64,000 nucleotides of DNA. Origin: Haliotis asinina. Taxonomy: Eukaryota; Mollusca; Gastropoda; Lepetellida; Haliotidae. Within the stretch, counting starts at the first letter, position 1, and each line of letters opens with the position of its first letter. The position numbers and the translations under genes were made by a program. This document shows positions 36,301-46,316 of the stretch, one piece after another. The notes under the pieces were generated by a model. The model did no database searches and was not told the origin of the DNA. It saw only the letters and a list, made by a program, of their open reading frames with translations. The stretch is taken from assembly GCF_037392515.1 (NCBI RefSeq), contig NC_090291.1, positions 17,201,501 through 17,265,500 of the forward strand. Direction: 5' to 3'.

Positions 36301-37907
36301 GGAAGTACTCGACTGAATGGTGTTCAAGATTAGCGGCAAACTTTAATATGTGATTGGATTTACTTCAGATAAACCTTTCAGATGCAAGTAAGCTTTGAAA
36401 CTGTCAAACTAAACTATGTTTTGAGAATTTGCCAAGTCACAAAAATGTTGTGACGCAAAAATGTCTTGATTTACAGTAATTATTCATTGGACATGCTGGA
36501 TGGTATGACCAAAAATGTACTTGACTCCTGAGATTCTTGAGGGGCATATAGAGTTCGGTGAATATACAAAACAAGTATATGGATGGGAACGTCTTATTTA
36601 TTGTAGAACACAACATTTCTGGGCGACTTCCTGCCCCTACTTCAAGTGAAGGAAAGCCCTCATATTAGTGGTGGTGGGGTGTCCTAGTGGTCAATATGTT
36701 CGCTGGTCACACTGAAGACCTGGGTTTGATTTCCCACCCCACATGGGTTCATTGTGTGAAGCCCATTTCTTGTGTCACCTTCTGTGATATTTCTGGAATT
36801 TTGATAAGCTGGTCAGCTGCCATAATCTGAAGGGCTCAAATTCATGAAACTAACTAATTCCGGAGTATGCCATGTTTGGGAACTAAGGAGAACTTCTGCT
36901 TATGCAATTTATTTTTCATAAATTCCTGTCATAGACCATAAATAAAGGACACAGTAAGACTTGAGCTCACCGTTTACTCCAGCCATTCTTTCTAGTTACC
37001 TTCTGTCTACTTGATGAGAATTGACTCTATGCAGTCAGTAACAGTAGAATGTGATGTTGTCAAACATGCTTGTCTGAAGTAAAAGTGTGGTTTTCATTTT
37101 GCATTTGTGGAGAACCTTGGATAACTCAAATTTTTAGACGAGTCTCTTCAATTTTGACACAACAAGACCTATGGTATATTACCATAGATTTTTAGGACAA
37201 GAACAAGCAGTCTGGAGAAGGGGCTTGCCTTAGGCCTAACACAAATATGATGTGGTTCCGATTAGTCGACTGATCATTGAATTCTGGTACCGACCCTATA
37301 TTTTTTCAAGTGGTATGACTAAATTAAGCTTTCAAATACCTCTGATTTTTCCTTTCACCAACAGACATTGGTCATTCTGATAGTGAAAGTCGATATGATA
37401 GCTTCAAGCTTGAATGAATAATGAATTTACTCCTCTAAAAAATGTAAAAAGTACAATGAAAATCCTACCTACCCATCCTAAGTTTTAACATGTTTAAAGA
37501 TGTGTAATCAGAATCACAACAATTTCTTTTTTGATTTGGCCTTACCTACGCTAATATATTGTAGGTCTCCTCAACTGGACAATGTTTGACTGCACATGTA
37601 TTGTCAGTGAGTGCACAGTAACTGTCACCATAATCCTGCTATGGAGACAAGAATACCTCATGTGCTGACACCAATGACTCATGTCTCAAGTGTTTCACTA
37701 TCACTCTTTACAGGTCACACTCATGGAGGACAGTTCTTCCCAGTGATCATTGGAGCTTATTTCTTAAATCCCTTCTTTTACGGACTGTATCGTTATGGTG
37801 AATCCAGTCATGTGTACGTGTCGATGGGTACACAGTATTGGGGCATCCCTGTCAGGATCGGAACAACAATGGAAGTCACAAAGATAATACTCACTGAAGC
37901 TCAGTGA
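32661..37907 (+). CDS. TMPPE: TMPPE-like membrane metallophosphoesterase, copy A (5 exons, 449 aa)
   Basis: Exons 32661-33396, 34080-34190, 35013-35181, 35625-35764, 37714-37907 join in phase into 449 residues (human TMPPE about 453). About five hydrophobic segments (residues ~8-28, 38-58, 97-121, 126-156, 173-192) precede a calcineurin-like phosphoesterase domain. All metal-site motifs are present: SDIHLGPTVGR (D221, H223), TGDLVDG (D253), GNHEYYTGD (N284), LLAHQP (H365), SGHTHGG (H387, H389). An active dinuclear metallophosphoesterase on a membrane is expected; the substrate of TMPPE is not known to me. The ATG at 32661 is chosen over an in-frame ATG at 32505 because the paralogues begin at the equivalent place in the same ACAACATG context. 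It points toward copies B and C. Confidence 0.93.
33448..33545 (-). mobile_element. SINE family 2 tail fragment in copy A intron 1
   Basis: GTGAGTGAGTGAGTGAGGTT, TTTTAGCAATATTCCAGCAA and TCATGGCAGGGGACG: the SINE 3' tail in reverse. Confidence 0.7.
34080..34190 (+). CDS. TMPPE: TMPPE-like A exon 2
   Basis: 111 nt; acceptor TCTCCTTTCAG, donor TTACAG/GTACAG. Encodes DVVVMTGDLVDGSVAS and FGKYFITG, holding the GDxxD motif. Confidence 0.93.
34325..34475 (+). mobile_element. Old SINE family 1 copy in copy A intron 2
   Basis: GAGACAACTAATGACACTGG, GTGGACAGGCTTG, CAGACCACTGTCACAAAGTT and GAATATGGCTGAGTG. The same insertion is found in intron 2 of copies B and C, in the sense direction each time. 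Confidence 0.65.
35013..35181 (+). CDS. TMPPE: TMPPE-like A exon 3
   Basis: 169 nt; acceptor TTTCTCTTTCAG, donor GATAGG/GTAAGG. Begins with the GNHEYYTGD motif. Confidence 0.94.
35625..35764 (+). CDS. TMPPE: TMPPE-like A exon 4
   Basis: 140 nt; acceptor AAACATTCAG, donor CTGTCAG/GTAGCC. Encodes YGDHGMKLDDALGSCD and VILLAHQPKAAK. Only about two bases differ from copy B. Confidence 0.94.
35823..36478. mobile_element. 656-bp TIR element in copy A intron 4
   Basis: Left TACTGTAAATCATTAAATTT and right GTCTTGATTTACAGTA are inverted, with TTTTGCG/CGCAAAA and ATTTTTGTGA/TCACAAAAAT continuing inward. TA target site likely. No transposase recognised; a non-autonomous element. Confidence 0.65.
36660..36805 (+). 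mobile_element. tRNA-derived SINE family 2 copy in copy A intron 4
   Basis: Forward: GGTGGGGTGTCCTAGTGGTC (box A region), CTGGGTTTGATTTCCCACCC (box B region), GTGTGAAGCCCATTTCTTGT. Confidence 0.7.
37714..37907 (+). CDS. TMPPE: TMPPE-like A exon 5 and stop
   Basis: 194 nt; acceptor CACTCTTTACAG. Encodes GHTHGGQFFPVIIGAYFLN to the end IILTEAQ and TGA at 37905-37907. Confidence 0.94.
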
Positions 37908-38454
37908 TATTATGCATGTACGGGTAGATGTTTGCATTTAATATAACATAAGTAAAATAATGAGAGTGTGTTTGAGTGAGCATCTGGGATCACAAATGAA
38001 GGTGTAGATGTTTAAACATGGTTTAAGAATGTCTTGTTCGAAGTTTTTGTCACTGAGTCATATTGTTCCATGGTAGTAAGTACATTTTACAACCAGTAAA
38101 GGTTTGACATGTCACTTTAACAGTTATGTGACAAATGTCATTACTCAGCATAATGGATGACATGTATTTCATATGACATATATTCCACTTCTGTTTACAC
38201 ATTTATAATGCCATGACAATAGATTCTTACAATAATTAACTAAACTTTACATTTTATTGCATTTTGTGATTTTCACATTGAATTATACATTCCATTACAC
38301 TACAAACTATGTCACTGTGAGCATATCTTGTTCTTGATAATTGATATGAAATTGATTACATTACCAGATTGGTCCAGTCTCATTAGAGTTTGATCTGTAC
38401 ATCAGCATGAAGATTGATGCCACACATTAGAAGATCACATTAGGTAAACGTCAG

Positions 38455-38600
38455 TGGTGGTGGGGTAGCCTACTGGTCAGTATGTTCACTTGTCACACTG
38501 AAGACCTGGGTTTGTTTTCCCACCCCACATGGGTACATTGTGTGAAGCCCATTTCTTGTGTCACCTACTGTGATATTGCTGGACTTTTGCTAAAAGTTGC
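38455..38600 (+). mobile_element. tRNA-derived SINE family 2 copy
   Basis: Forward: TGGGGTAGCCTACTGGTCAG (box A), CCTGGGTTTGTTTTCCCACC (box B), GAAGCCCATTTCTTGTGTCA, then TGATATTGCTGGACTTTTGC. Confidence 0.75.
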
Positions 38601-40039
38601 ATAAACCCAACTTACTTGGCTAACATTAAGTAGAGCTTAACCAGACAGTGTGATGTGCAAGTTCTTTAGCCAGTTTTGTAAGTTGCATTTTGCAAATGAT
38701 CTTCACTGCTGATGTCTGCTGATTAAGATTTCTTCAGTCACTACATATGCGCCAAGAAAAAAAAAATCATGCAAACGAGTACATTGTATTGGTCTGCTTG
38801 GATTCTATGTTGAACAAGGCCCAGGATATCATGGCAGATCACCACATGTCAACCCGTCTATTGTTTTGTTTCTGATATTTCAGTTACCGCACGGAGACAT
38901 TTGATTTTTAGTCAGCAATTGAAAATTTTAAGAATTTTCTTTGAAATGTGGAGAGTACGTTTTAGGACTATCTAAAGCTGCACAGTTCTGTTCAGAGAAT
39001 CCAACATGCTTGTTGGACAGTTGTTTTGTGTGTGTGGAACATTTTATGAACATATTGTCTACAAGTGGGATCAAACCAAACTACAGTTAGCATGATCCAG
39101 TACATGTGCCTTTCAGGATAAACAATGTTCCTGTACCAAATGTGTATCAGGTACTTTTGTAATCTTGGATCTTTATCAAAGGAGGTAATTTCAAATGAAG
39201 GTACTTTAATTCCCAATTAATTAAATGTAGGTGCAAGCATTATATATTTTTCAAGTATGTAATGTTACTATATTTTGTTTGTGGACTCTAACTTGAAGAA
39301 TGCAGGTGAGCTACAGTGCTTTGTGATTATGATACTTCTGCATATTCACCTTACACAGTGATCCTGTTGACACAGAATATATTTTAAAATATCATGTATC
39401 CATGTGAATGGTTTGTTGATCCTTATGTAATTTTCTTTTGTTCATTGTTGCAGAATTATTTTTCCATGTATTTTATGTTTGATTTCAATGAAGTTTTACA
39501 CCACCTCAGATGAATTGTGATTTCTTCTGGTTGACATATATGAGATGACATCCCAAATCACCATCAGGCATGAAGAGTTGAGTGCTGTTTTCTTCTGTAA
39601 CATCAGCTGTTGTCCAGATACATGATGGCAGTGTACAGTGCACACTGTTGAATTCGGAATGGCTTCGGACCGACTAAAAAGTCCGAATTAGACTGCAGTC
39701 TGAGTTACACAGACATTTCCCATAAAGAAGGATTACATTGTGACTGTAGGTTCAGTTTGGTATATACAGCAATCCAAGAATGATAGAGTCCTGAGTTGGA
39801 CAGAGTATGTAGCCACTGAGTATGTGGACAGAGTATGTAGTCAATATTTTCTGCAGTTATGGAAGTATATATGTAAAATCTATTGTGTAGAGTCTCGAAA
39901 TCTGCATAAAATGCTAAGACATATATTCATAAAATACACAGGTCAACAATGACTACCTCACTTGCCTGTTTTAACGATTAACACACAAGATAAGTGGAAG
40001 TGTTTTGAAATCACTGCCACTTTCAAGCACAACAGCAAT

Positions 40040-40160
40040 GGTACATATGAAGTAGAAACGGGTGGTGTGGTGACAGAATTCACTCCTCTCGACTGAAAGG
40101 TTAAATTCCCCATATGGGTACACATTGTGTTCCCGGCTGTGATATTGTTGGATTATTGAT
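40040..40160 (+). mobile_element. SINE family 2 copy, diverged
   Basis: GGTGGTGTGGTGACAGAATT, GGTTAAATTCCCCATATGGG and GGCTGTGATATTGTTGGATT follow the family 2 order. Confidence 0.5.
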
Positions 40161-40499
40161 AAAACAGATCTTATCCATTCTGAAATAGAAACCTGTGCAG
40201 GGTTTAACAAAACACATAAATGTGAGTCCAGAGGGATGCGAAATATTATAAGTTGAACGTACAGAGCAGTTACATGTATCATTTTATCCATCAGTCCACG
40301 TTGTCAATAATACATTCCATGCTCTAAATAAAAGATAAAAACCTACAGTTCTCTAGAATTTTACTTCACAGGAGAGCCGTAATGGCAGCAAGGACCCTTA
40401 TAATTAATAATTGTGAAGTAAAACCCTGCCTGTGAATTCAAGTTAGAAACGTTCCCAGCAACCCTTGCGTGTTATGAGGTGACTCAGTAGATCAGGTCT

Positions 40500-40616
40500 A
40501 GATTTTCAAAGCTCTCTTAGCACTAAGATAGCCGTTAGTGGCATACATTAAGTTAATGTTAATAACATGACTAAGTAAGCGCTAAGAGAGCTAAAAATAA
40601 ATCTGGTTCCAGGTGG
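40500..40616. repeat. Foldback element (AGCTCTCTTAGC arms)
   Basis: AAAGCTCTCTTAGCACTAAG at left and AAGCGCTAAGAGAGCT at right are inverted copies around a TTAAGTTAATGTTAAT centre. Confidence 0.6.
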
Positions 40617-40738
40617 ATAGACATGCCACTTGGTTGATTAAAATTCGTCACTTAGCACAGTGTTGCACTTGGTATCCGTCACTGTATGGCCTGGTCCAGT
40701 CTTGACTTTTGTGTACATGTCGTTGTCATAGGCAGTGC

Positions 40739-41482
40739 ACCCTGGTTACAATGCCCTCCTGGATATAATGCCATATTTCTGCCACGGCTTTTGGAACAAA
40801 AGTCTTTCTTGAAGTCATATTTATACATTACCCTGGTTACAATGCCCTCCTGGTTATAATGCCATATTTCTGCCACGGTTTTTGGAACAAAAGTCTTTCT
40901 TGAAGTCATATTTATACATTACCCTGGTTACAATGCCCTCCTGGTTATAATGCCATATTTCTGCCACGGTTTTTGGAACAAAAGTCTTTCTTGAAGTCAT
41001 ATTTATACATAACCCTGGTTACAATGCCCTCCTGGATATAATGCCATATTTCTGCCACGGTTTTTGGAACAAAAGTCTTTCTTGAAGTCATATTTATACA
41101 TTACCCTGGTTACAATGCCCTCCTGGTTATAATGCCATATTTCTGCCACGGTTTTTGGAACAAAAGTCTTTCTTGAAGTCATATTTATACATAACCCTGG
41201 TTACAATGCCCTCCTGGATATAATGCCATATTTCTGCCACGGTTTTTGGAACAAAAGTCTTTCTTGAAGTCATATTTATACATTACCCTGGTTACAATGC
41301 CCTCCTGGTTATAATGCCATATTTCTGCCACGGTTTTTGGAACAAAAGTCTTTCTTGAAGTCATATTTATACATTACCCTGGTTACAATGCCCTCCTGGT
41401 TATAATGCCATATTTCTGCCACGGTTTTTGGAACAAAAGTCTTTCTTGAAGTCATATTTATACATTACCCTGGTTACAATGC
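40739..41482. repeat. 91-bp tandem satellite, 8 units plus a partial
   Basis: ACCCTGGTTACAATGCC starts at 40739, 40830, 40921, 41012, 41103, 41194, 41285, 41376 and 41467, an exact 91-bp period. Units are almost identical; they differ mainly at GGTTATA/GGATATA and CATTA/CATAA, and units 3-6 alternate as dimers. Each unit contains CTGGTTACAATGCC and CTGGTTATAATGCC in tandem. Confidence 0.97.
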
Positions 41483-41485
41483 CAG

Positions 41486-41786
41486 TTACTGTCTGCATGT
41501 AGTACACAGACCGTAATTGGTTAACTGACCAAATTCATTATTGCTTTCAGCCCTCTGTAATCCCTGATGGGATAACACATGTGACAGTACACTTCCTTCC
41601 ACCTACAAAAAGTCACCCACAGCCCCTAGATGCTCAAATTATTCAGTCATTCAAGGTTCATTATAGGTGACATAAGCTAAATCACCTTGTTGATTGTATA
41701 GAGCCTCTAACTGTCTTACCTGATTATGTTACCCTGGATATATGCCACATTTCATCCTGGACAAATGGTAGCATTATAACCAGGGT
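41486..41786 (+). mobile_element. pogo/Tigger-like transposase fragment and right terminus
   Basis: The plus strand near 41572-41670 reads VTVHFLPP then QPLDAQIIQSFKVHYR, a signature of pogo/Tigger (DDE_1) transposases near the end of the catalytic domain (usual form LQPLDAGIIRNFK.HYR). The sequence ends at 41786 with GCATTATAACCAGGGT, the inverse of the satellite unit start, so the satellite and this fragment are probably the two ends of one element. Confidence 0.65.
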
Positions 41787-42179
41787 TTGGTGTATCTGGA
41801 ATACTGCTGAGTGCTATGTTTAAAGAAAACAAAACAAAAAGATAAAAGAAAAAAATACATGAAAAGATGATTCCACAAGGAAAGGTATCACTATGGCCAT
41901 CGTAATCATATGTTAAGTGTTATCTTAACTGGGAAAATTGAAAGTGAATGGACACAGAAAGTTACAGGAATTAACGGACAAATTTCTCAAATTATACAGA
42001 CATTAGTGTATAACGTATATGTGAAGCATGGTGGATGGTATTCATTGTGTCCTTACTAGAGCCACCACACAAATAGCCCCACATGAGAACACCACGATGA
42101 TGAATATCTCTGTATGAAACTGGGTTAGTCTTCATTGTCAAGACTGGGCCCCAATGTTCTCTTTGCCACAATTAACTAA

Positions 42180-42490
42180 AGACAGCGCAATCTGGCAGCA
42201 TTGGGATCACAACAGGATATAACCAGGATATGCTGTTTCGCATGTGCCACAGAGCAGCAGGAAGTTGTCACAGAGAACCAGAAAATATCAGTATGAATAA
42301 GGTGAACAAAACTGCCTCCAGTTTGAAAACATACTGAGCAAAGTTCGATAATTAAGTTTTGATGAAAATAACAATTAATTGAAATACGCAATAGCATCTT
42401 CAGCCTGAGACATGCACTTGTTGGGAAAATACACACAAGGTATTGGACCATGTGTATCATTACAGTATTCTTGCACATTATTATTATGGG
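42180..42490 (-). repeat. Dispersed ~310-bp repeat, copy 1
   Basis: The minus strand reads ISINCYFHQNLIIELCSVCF and GGSFVHLIHTDIFWFSVTT, paralleled on the plus strand at about 52040-52180. DNA similarity runs through AGATTGTGCTATT-type and GGTCCAATGG-type words. No known family recognised; a second fragment of its end lies near 42560-42610. Confidence 0.6.
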
Positions 42491-42639
42491 ATAAGTTTTG
42501 ATGAAAATATATATCACTACAAATATCATATGGGACCACTATGTAGTTGTAGGCAAAATGTACTCGACTTACTGGGCCACCTGTGTATCGTGACAGTTTT
42601 CTTGCATATCAGTATATGATTATATTAGATTCCATCAGT

Positions 42640-43757
42640 GTCCAGTGTGCCATAGAATTTGGCAGAGTAACTCAATGAACAAAATGTCACCTTGCAAACA
42701 TCTCTGGCACCATCAGGGTGTGGAAATAACACGAAACAAAAGCAACATGCATGTGGTCACCAGCTTTTCACCACACAATGGTCGGATAGGTTCTTCCTGC
42801 TTGAGGAGGACCAAAGACAATCAGTAGGAAGCAAAATCTCTGTCCTGTGACAGGTAATGATAGGTGTGTACGACAGGGTTGACAATCTGCACTTGTTTGC
42901 TGTACTGACAGCTTCGAACTCAAGGACCCCGAGACCATTGTAGAGTTTGAAGCATGGTTACCAGCCCTGAATTCTATCACATGTGCAAAACTTTCGAAAA
43001 CAATGTTTCTATGACAACCATTAAGACATACTTGGAGCATCAGAAGTGGCTAGATCAGTTACCTCATTAGCCGTCCCATAAAGAAAACCACCATCGACGT
43101 AACATTCCACTCTGATAAGACCCTGAAAATCATCCTGAGAAGAAATGGACAAGTTTCCTCTACTAAGATACCAAGCAGACCCAGGGGGGTGCATATATAA
43201 ACCTCAATTTGATTGTGGCTCCACATACATAGGTGAAAAATCACATCCATCTGACATACGACTGAAAGAGCACAAAACATTTGTACAAATAATGGATCCA
43301 AAATCAACTCTCTAACAGCATATCTTCAAAAACCCTTCTCACTCCATTAACTAGCAATGATGAACCATATTAACCACTCACTAATGTCCATGGCTGGCAC
43401 AAATGCAAACTATTAAAGCCTTTAACGATAAGATAATTACAACCGCAGCTGAACAGGACCAAGGCGTGTACCTACCCAGTGCCTGGGAAGTCAGTTAGAT
43501 GATAGTGGCTTCTCCCCACATCTGCTAATCACTAGTATAAACTTTCCCTTGTCTGTACATTTGCCCTTTCATCACATCCTTCATATTCAATTTATTGTAT
43601 ATACATGCAACACTGGCTTCTTGTACAATTTAGTATATATACTCACTGATGTATTTAGCATCAATTCAGCTGATGAAGGTTCAAGGAATAGCCCAAAAAT
43701 GTTGCAACATTCAATAAACAAGAAGTTGTCCTCTATATTATTTGCCTTTCACTAAAG
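42640..43757 (+). mobile_element. Penelope-like retroelement fossil (GIY-YIG end)
   Basis: Around 43195-43290 the plus strand shows CGSTYIGE and RLKEH, as in the GIY-YIG endonuclease of Penelope-like elements, preceded by THFSDKT-like finger-region text and followed by a SHSIN stretch. Near 43670-43710, GCTGATGAAGGTTCAAGGAA and GTTGCAACATTCAATAAACA resemble the 3' noncoding end typical of such elements. Broken and partial; only the 3' part is recognised. Confidence 0.5.
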
Positions 43758-46122
43758 TATTATCCTTCGTAAACTAGAGGAGAGTATCAAAATGCACACC
43801 ACATAAACAACTTGCTTAGCAATACCTTTTCAAAACCAATCTATGGGATACAAGTTCACGTCCAGTCTTCAATTACAGTCATTTCTCATTGAACAAATGA
43901 TTATAAACCGGGGACAGGTTCTGTCAACATGTTGCACATTATGTTTGTTTTTGCTGCATGTCTCTCTTCTTCTATGTACATATCCTATGGCATCACACTT
44001 TCATGTACAAAGAGGAACCATCAAATGATCCTCTCATCAGTCAGTGACGCCATAAACGTGATGAACATGACATAATAATTTAGTGACAGAGAATTAATCC
44101 AAAAACTGTGAACTGAACATCCTTCATCACTACCTTACATTTCAATACTGATGAGTTCAGAGACTGAACCACAGAAGACAGTGAATAGTTATACAATGAT
44201 AAAAGAACCAGGGATTACCATTGTCATGTAGAATATTTTCTCACCATCCTTATACCCGCATAATAATGACGTATGTACACCTTGAAAAATGTTAAGCACC
44301 ATGTTCACATTCAGCTTACGCATAATGATACGTATGACAATAATGTTCAGTGAAGAAAACACTGAATGTGGAAAGCATCTTACAAACACATCCTGTGGAG
44401 CATGTCAAGAAGCAACATCATAAACTTGCATTTTCCGCACATGCTACGTGTTGTTACCAATCTCCATGGGTTAAATGTTCACTCATATTCTGCATTTATG
44501 TTATGAAGCAGATTAGCAGACGGCAAATTACCGGTATGCGTAAATACAACTCATCGAGACAAGAATGTCCTCCAAAAAGTTGCAAATCGTTTGGTAAGAA
44601 AATGCATGTAGGAAGAGCAATAAGGTGAAGGATCATCCAGTGCCTGACACCAACTGGGATATGATAAGAAAACAAAAGATAAAATAATACTTTATTGTCA
44701 CAAAATAAATGTCTTTCATCACAATGAGTTTCCAACATGTAAAAGGTAACATGGAATAAAATACATATATAAAGAGATAACAGAACAAATCACAGTTATG
44801 CATCGTCATAAATAAACATAGCAATCTACTCACAGAAGCTGGGTGAAAGAATGTATTGATTTCTACATAGTCAAGTCTCGTTAGTACGGCATTGTCCATA
44901 GCACAGCAAATTGTGAGATCAATGAGGACTACATAACTGAGACTAAATTACGTTTATTCAATTTGTTACCAACAAAAGCATTGGATAAAGCCGACAGTTG
45001 GGGATAAATGGAGTCATGATTGTATATAAACAACAAATTCACTTAGTGAACATTAAGAAATATAAAGTATACATTTAAGTACAACACTGATTAAGAGCAC
45101 GAGCGCTGGCTGGTGTACATGGCTGGCTGTGTCTGTTTGTTCTCAATGTTGGCATTTGCAGGCCATGACCAGAAGGTAAAGACATTTTCAGAGGAAGGCC
45201 ATGAGAGGTCTCTTATGTTACGAGCTTTAGAAGAATTGATGCCTGCATACTCGGTCAATACTTGTGATACAAATGATTTCACATGCTGTGTTTACATATA
45301 GTATTACTATGGCCCCAAAACCTGAGAGAATCATTTCATTCATAGTGTGCAATAACACAACCATTTTCACACATGTGACTTGAGTTGGGGAAAGGAATGA
45401 AAGATATTAACAGATATTCTCATAAAAGCAACAAAAATTCATGGTATGTAGTACATAATTATGTACAAAAACGGAATGCAAAATCAAAAGAAACAAATCA
45501 CAAACATGCTATGTGTGATGTCAAACACAGGAACTTCTATAATAAAGCATGAAATTCTAACATTTCTGGAAATTGAAATGTGATTTCAATTAATGTTTAC
45601 CTATTGTGATCTTCTAATGTAAGTCGTTGTCAAACTTCATGCTGAGGTGAAGATCAAATTCTATTGAGATTGGTCTGATCTTTTAATGAAAATGTTCTTA
45701 TGTTCAGTTATCAAGTTTGTGTTGGTGATATATTTTGAAGTGTCATGCAAGGTATGAATTAATGTCAAATTCACAAAAAGCAACTTTGCAATGAAATGTT
45801 AGGAGTAGTGTCTCAAGTATTGTGACAAATTAATGTCGTGGTCATATGAACATGTAAACAACCGTGGCATATAATGGCATGTGAGATGTAATGTCAGCCA
45901 CAATGTTGACTGATCACATTTGCAACATAATTGCATAAATGACATTATTTCAAATCTCTACTTCACCAGTCATCTCATCAATTGTATTCTCAACATTATC
46001 AATCAGAGGTTCTTTAATTAGAATGAGTGTTTTGTACTTTAATGTTCTTGCAACCACCCAGTATCTTTGAGGTTGGGCATTCACTGACAACATGTCCTGA
46101 AGACATCCCTACGTGTATGATA

Positions 46123-46316
46123 TCATGGAGCTTGCGTGAGTATTATCCTTGTGACTTCCATAGTTGTTCCGATTCTCATGGGGATGCCAAAATACTGTGT
46201 ACCCATCGACACGTACACATGACTGGTTTCACCATAGCGATACAGTCCGGAAAAGAATGGGTGAAGAAAGTAAGATCCAAACATCACTGGGAAAAACTGT
46301 CCTCCATGAGTGTGAC
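46123..46316 (-). CDS. TMPPE: TMPPE-like B exon 5 and stop
   Basis: 194 nt; acceptor GTCTGTTACAG. Encodes GHTHGGQFFPVMFGSYFLH to IILTQAP and TGA at 46125-46123. Confidence 0.94.

Larger units (their letters stand above)
37908..46122. other. 8.2-kb convergent space between copies A and B
   Basis: 3' flanks of both genes plus repeats: SINEs, the 91-bp satellite, a pogo fragment, a dispersed repeat and the Penelope fossil. The A and B flanks share sequence (AGATTGGTCCAGTCTCATTA and TTAGAAGATCACATTAGGTA in A) 450-550 bp past the stop codons, probably 3'UTR. No protein gene recognised. Confidence 0.6.

Noticed and set aside
38465-38530. tRNA gene
   Set aside because: Box A and box B-like words belong to the head of SINE family 2; the surrounding body and tail match other copies, and no complete cloverleaf was seen.
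40739-41482. CRISPR array
   Set aside because: The 91-bp units are contiguous with no unique spacers, and the genome is eukaryotic.
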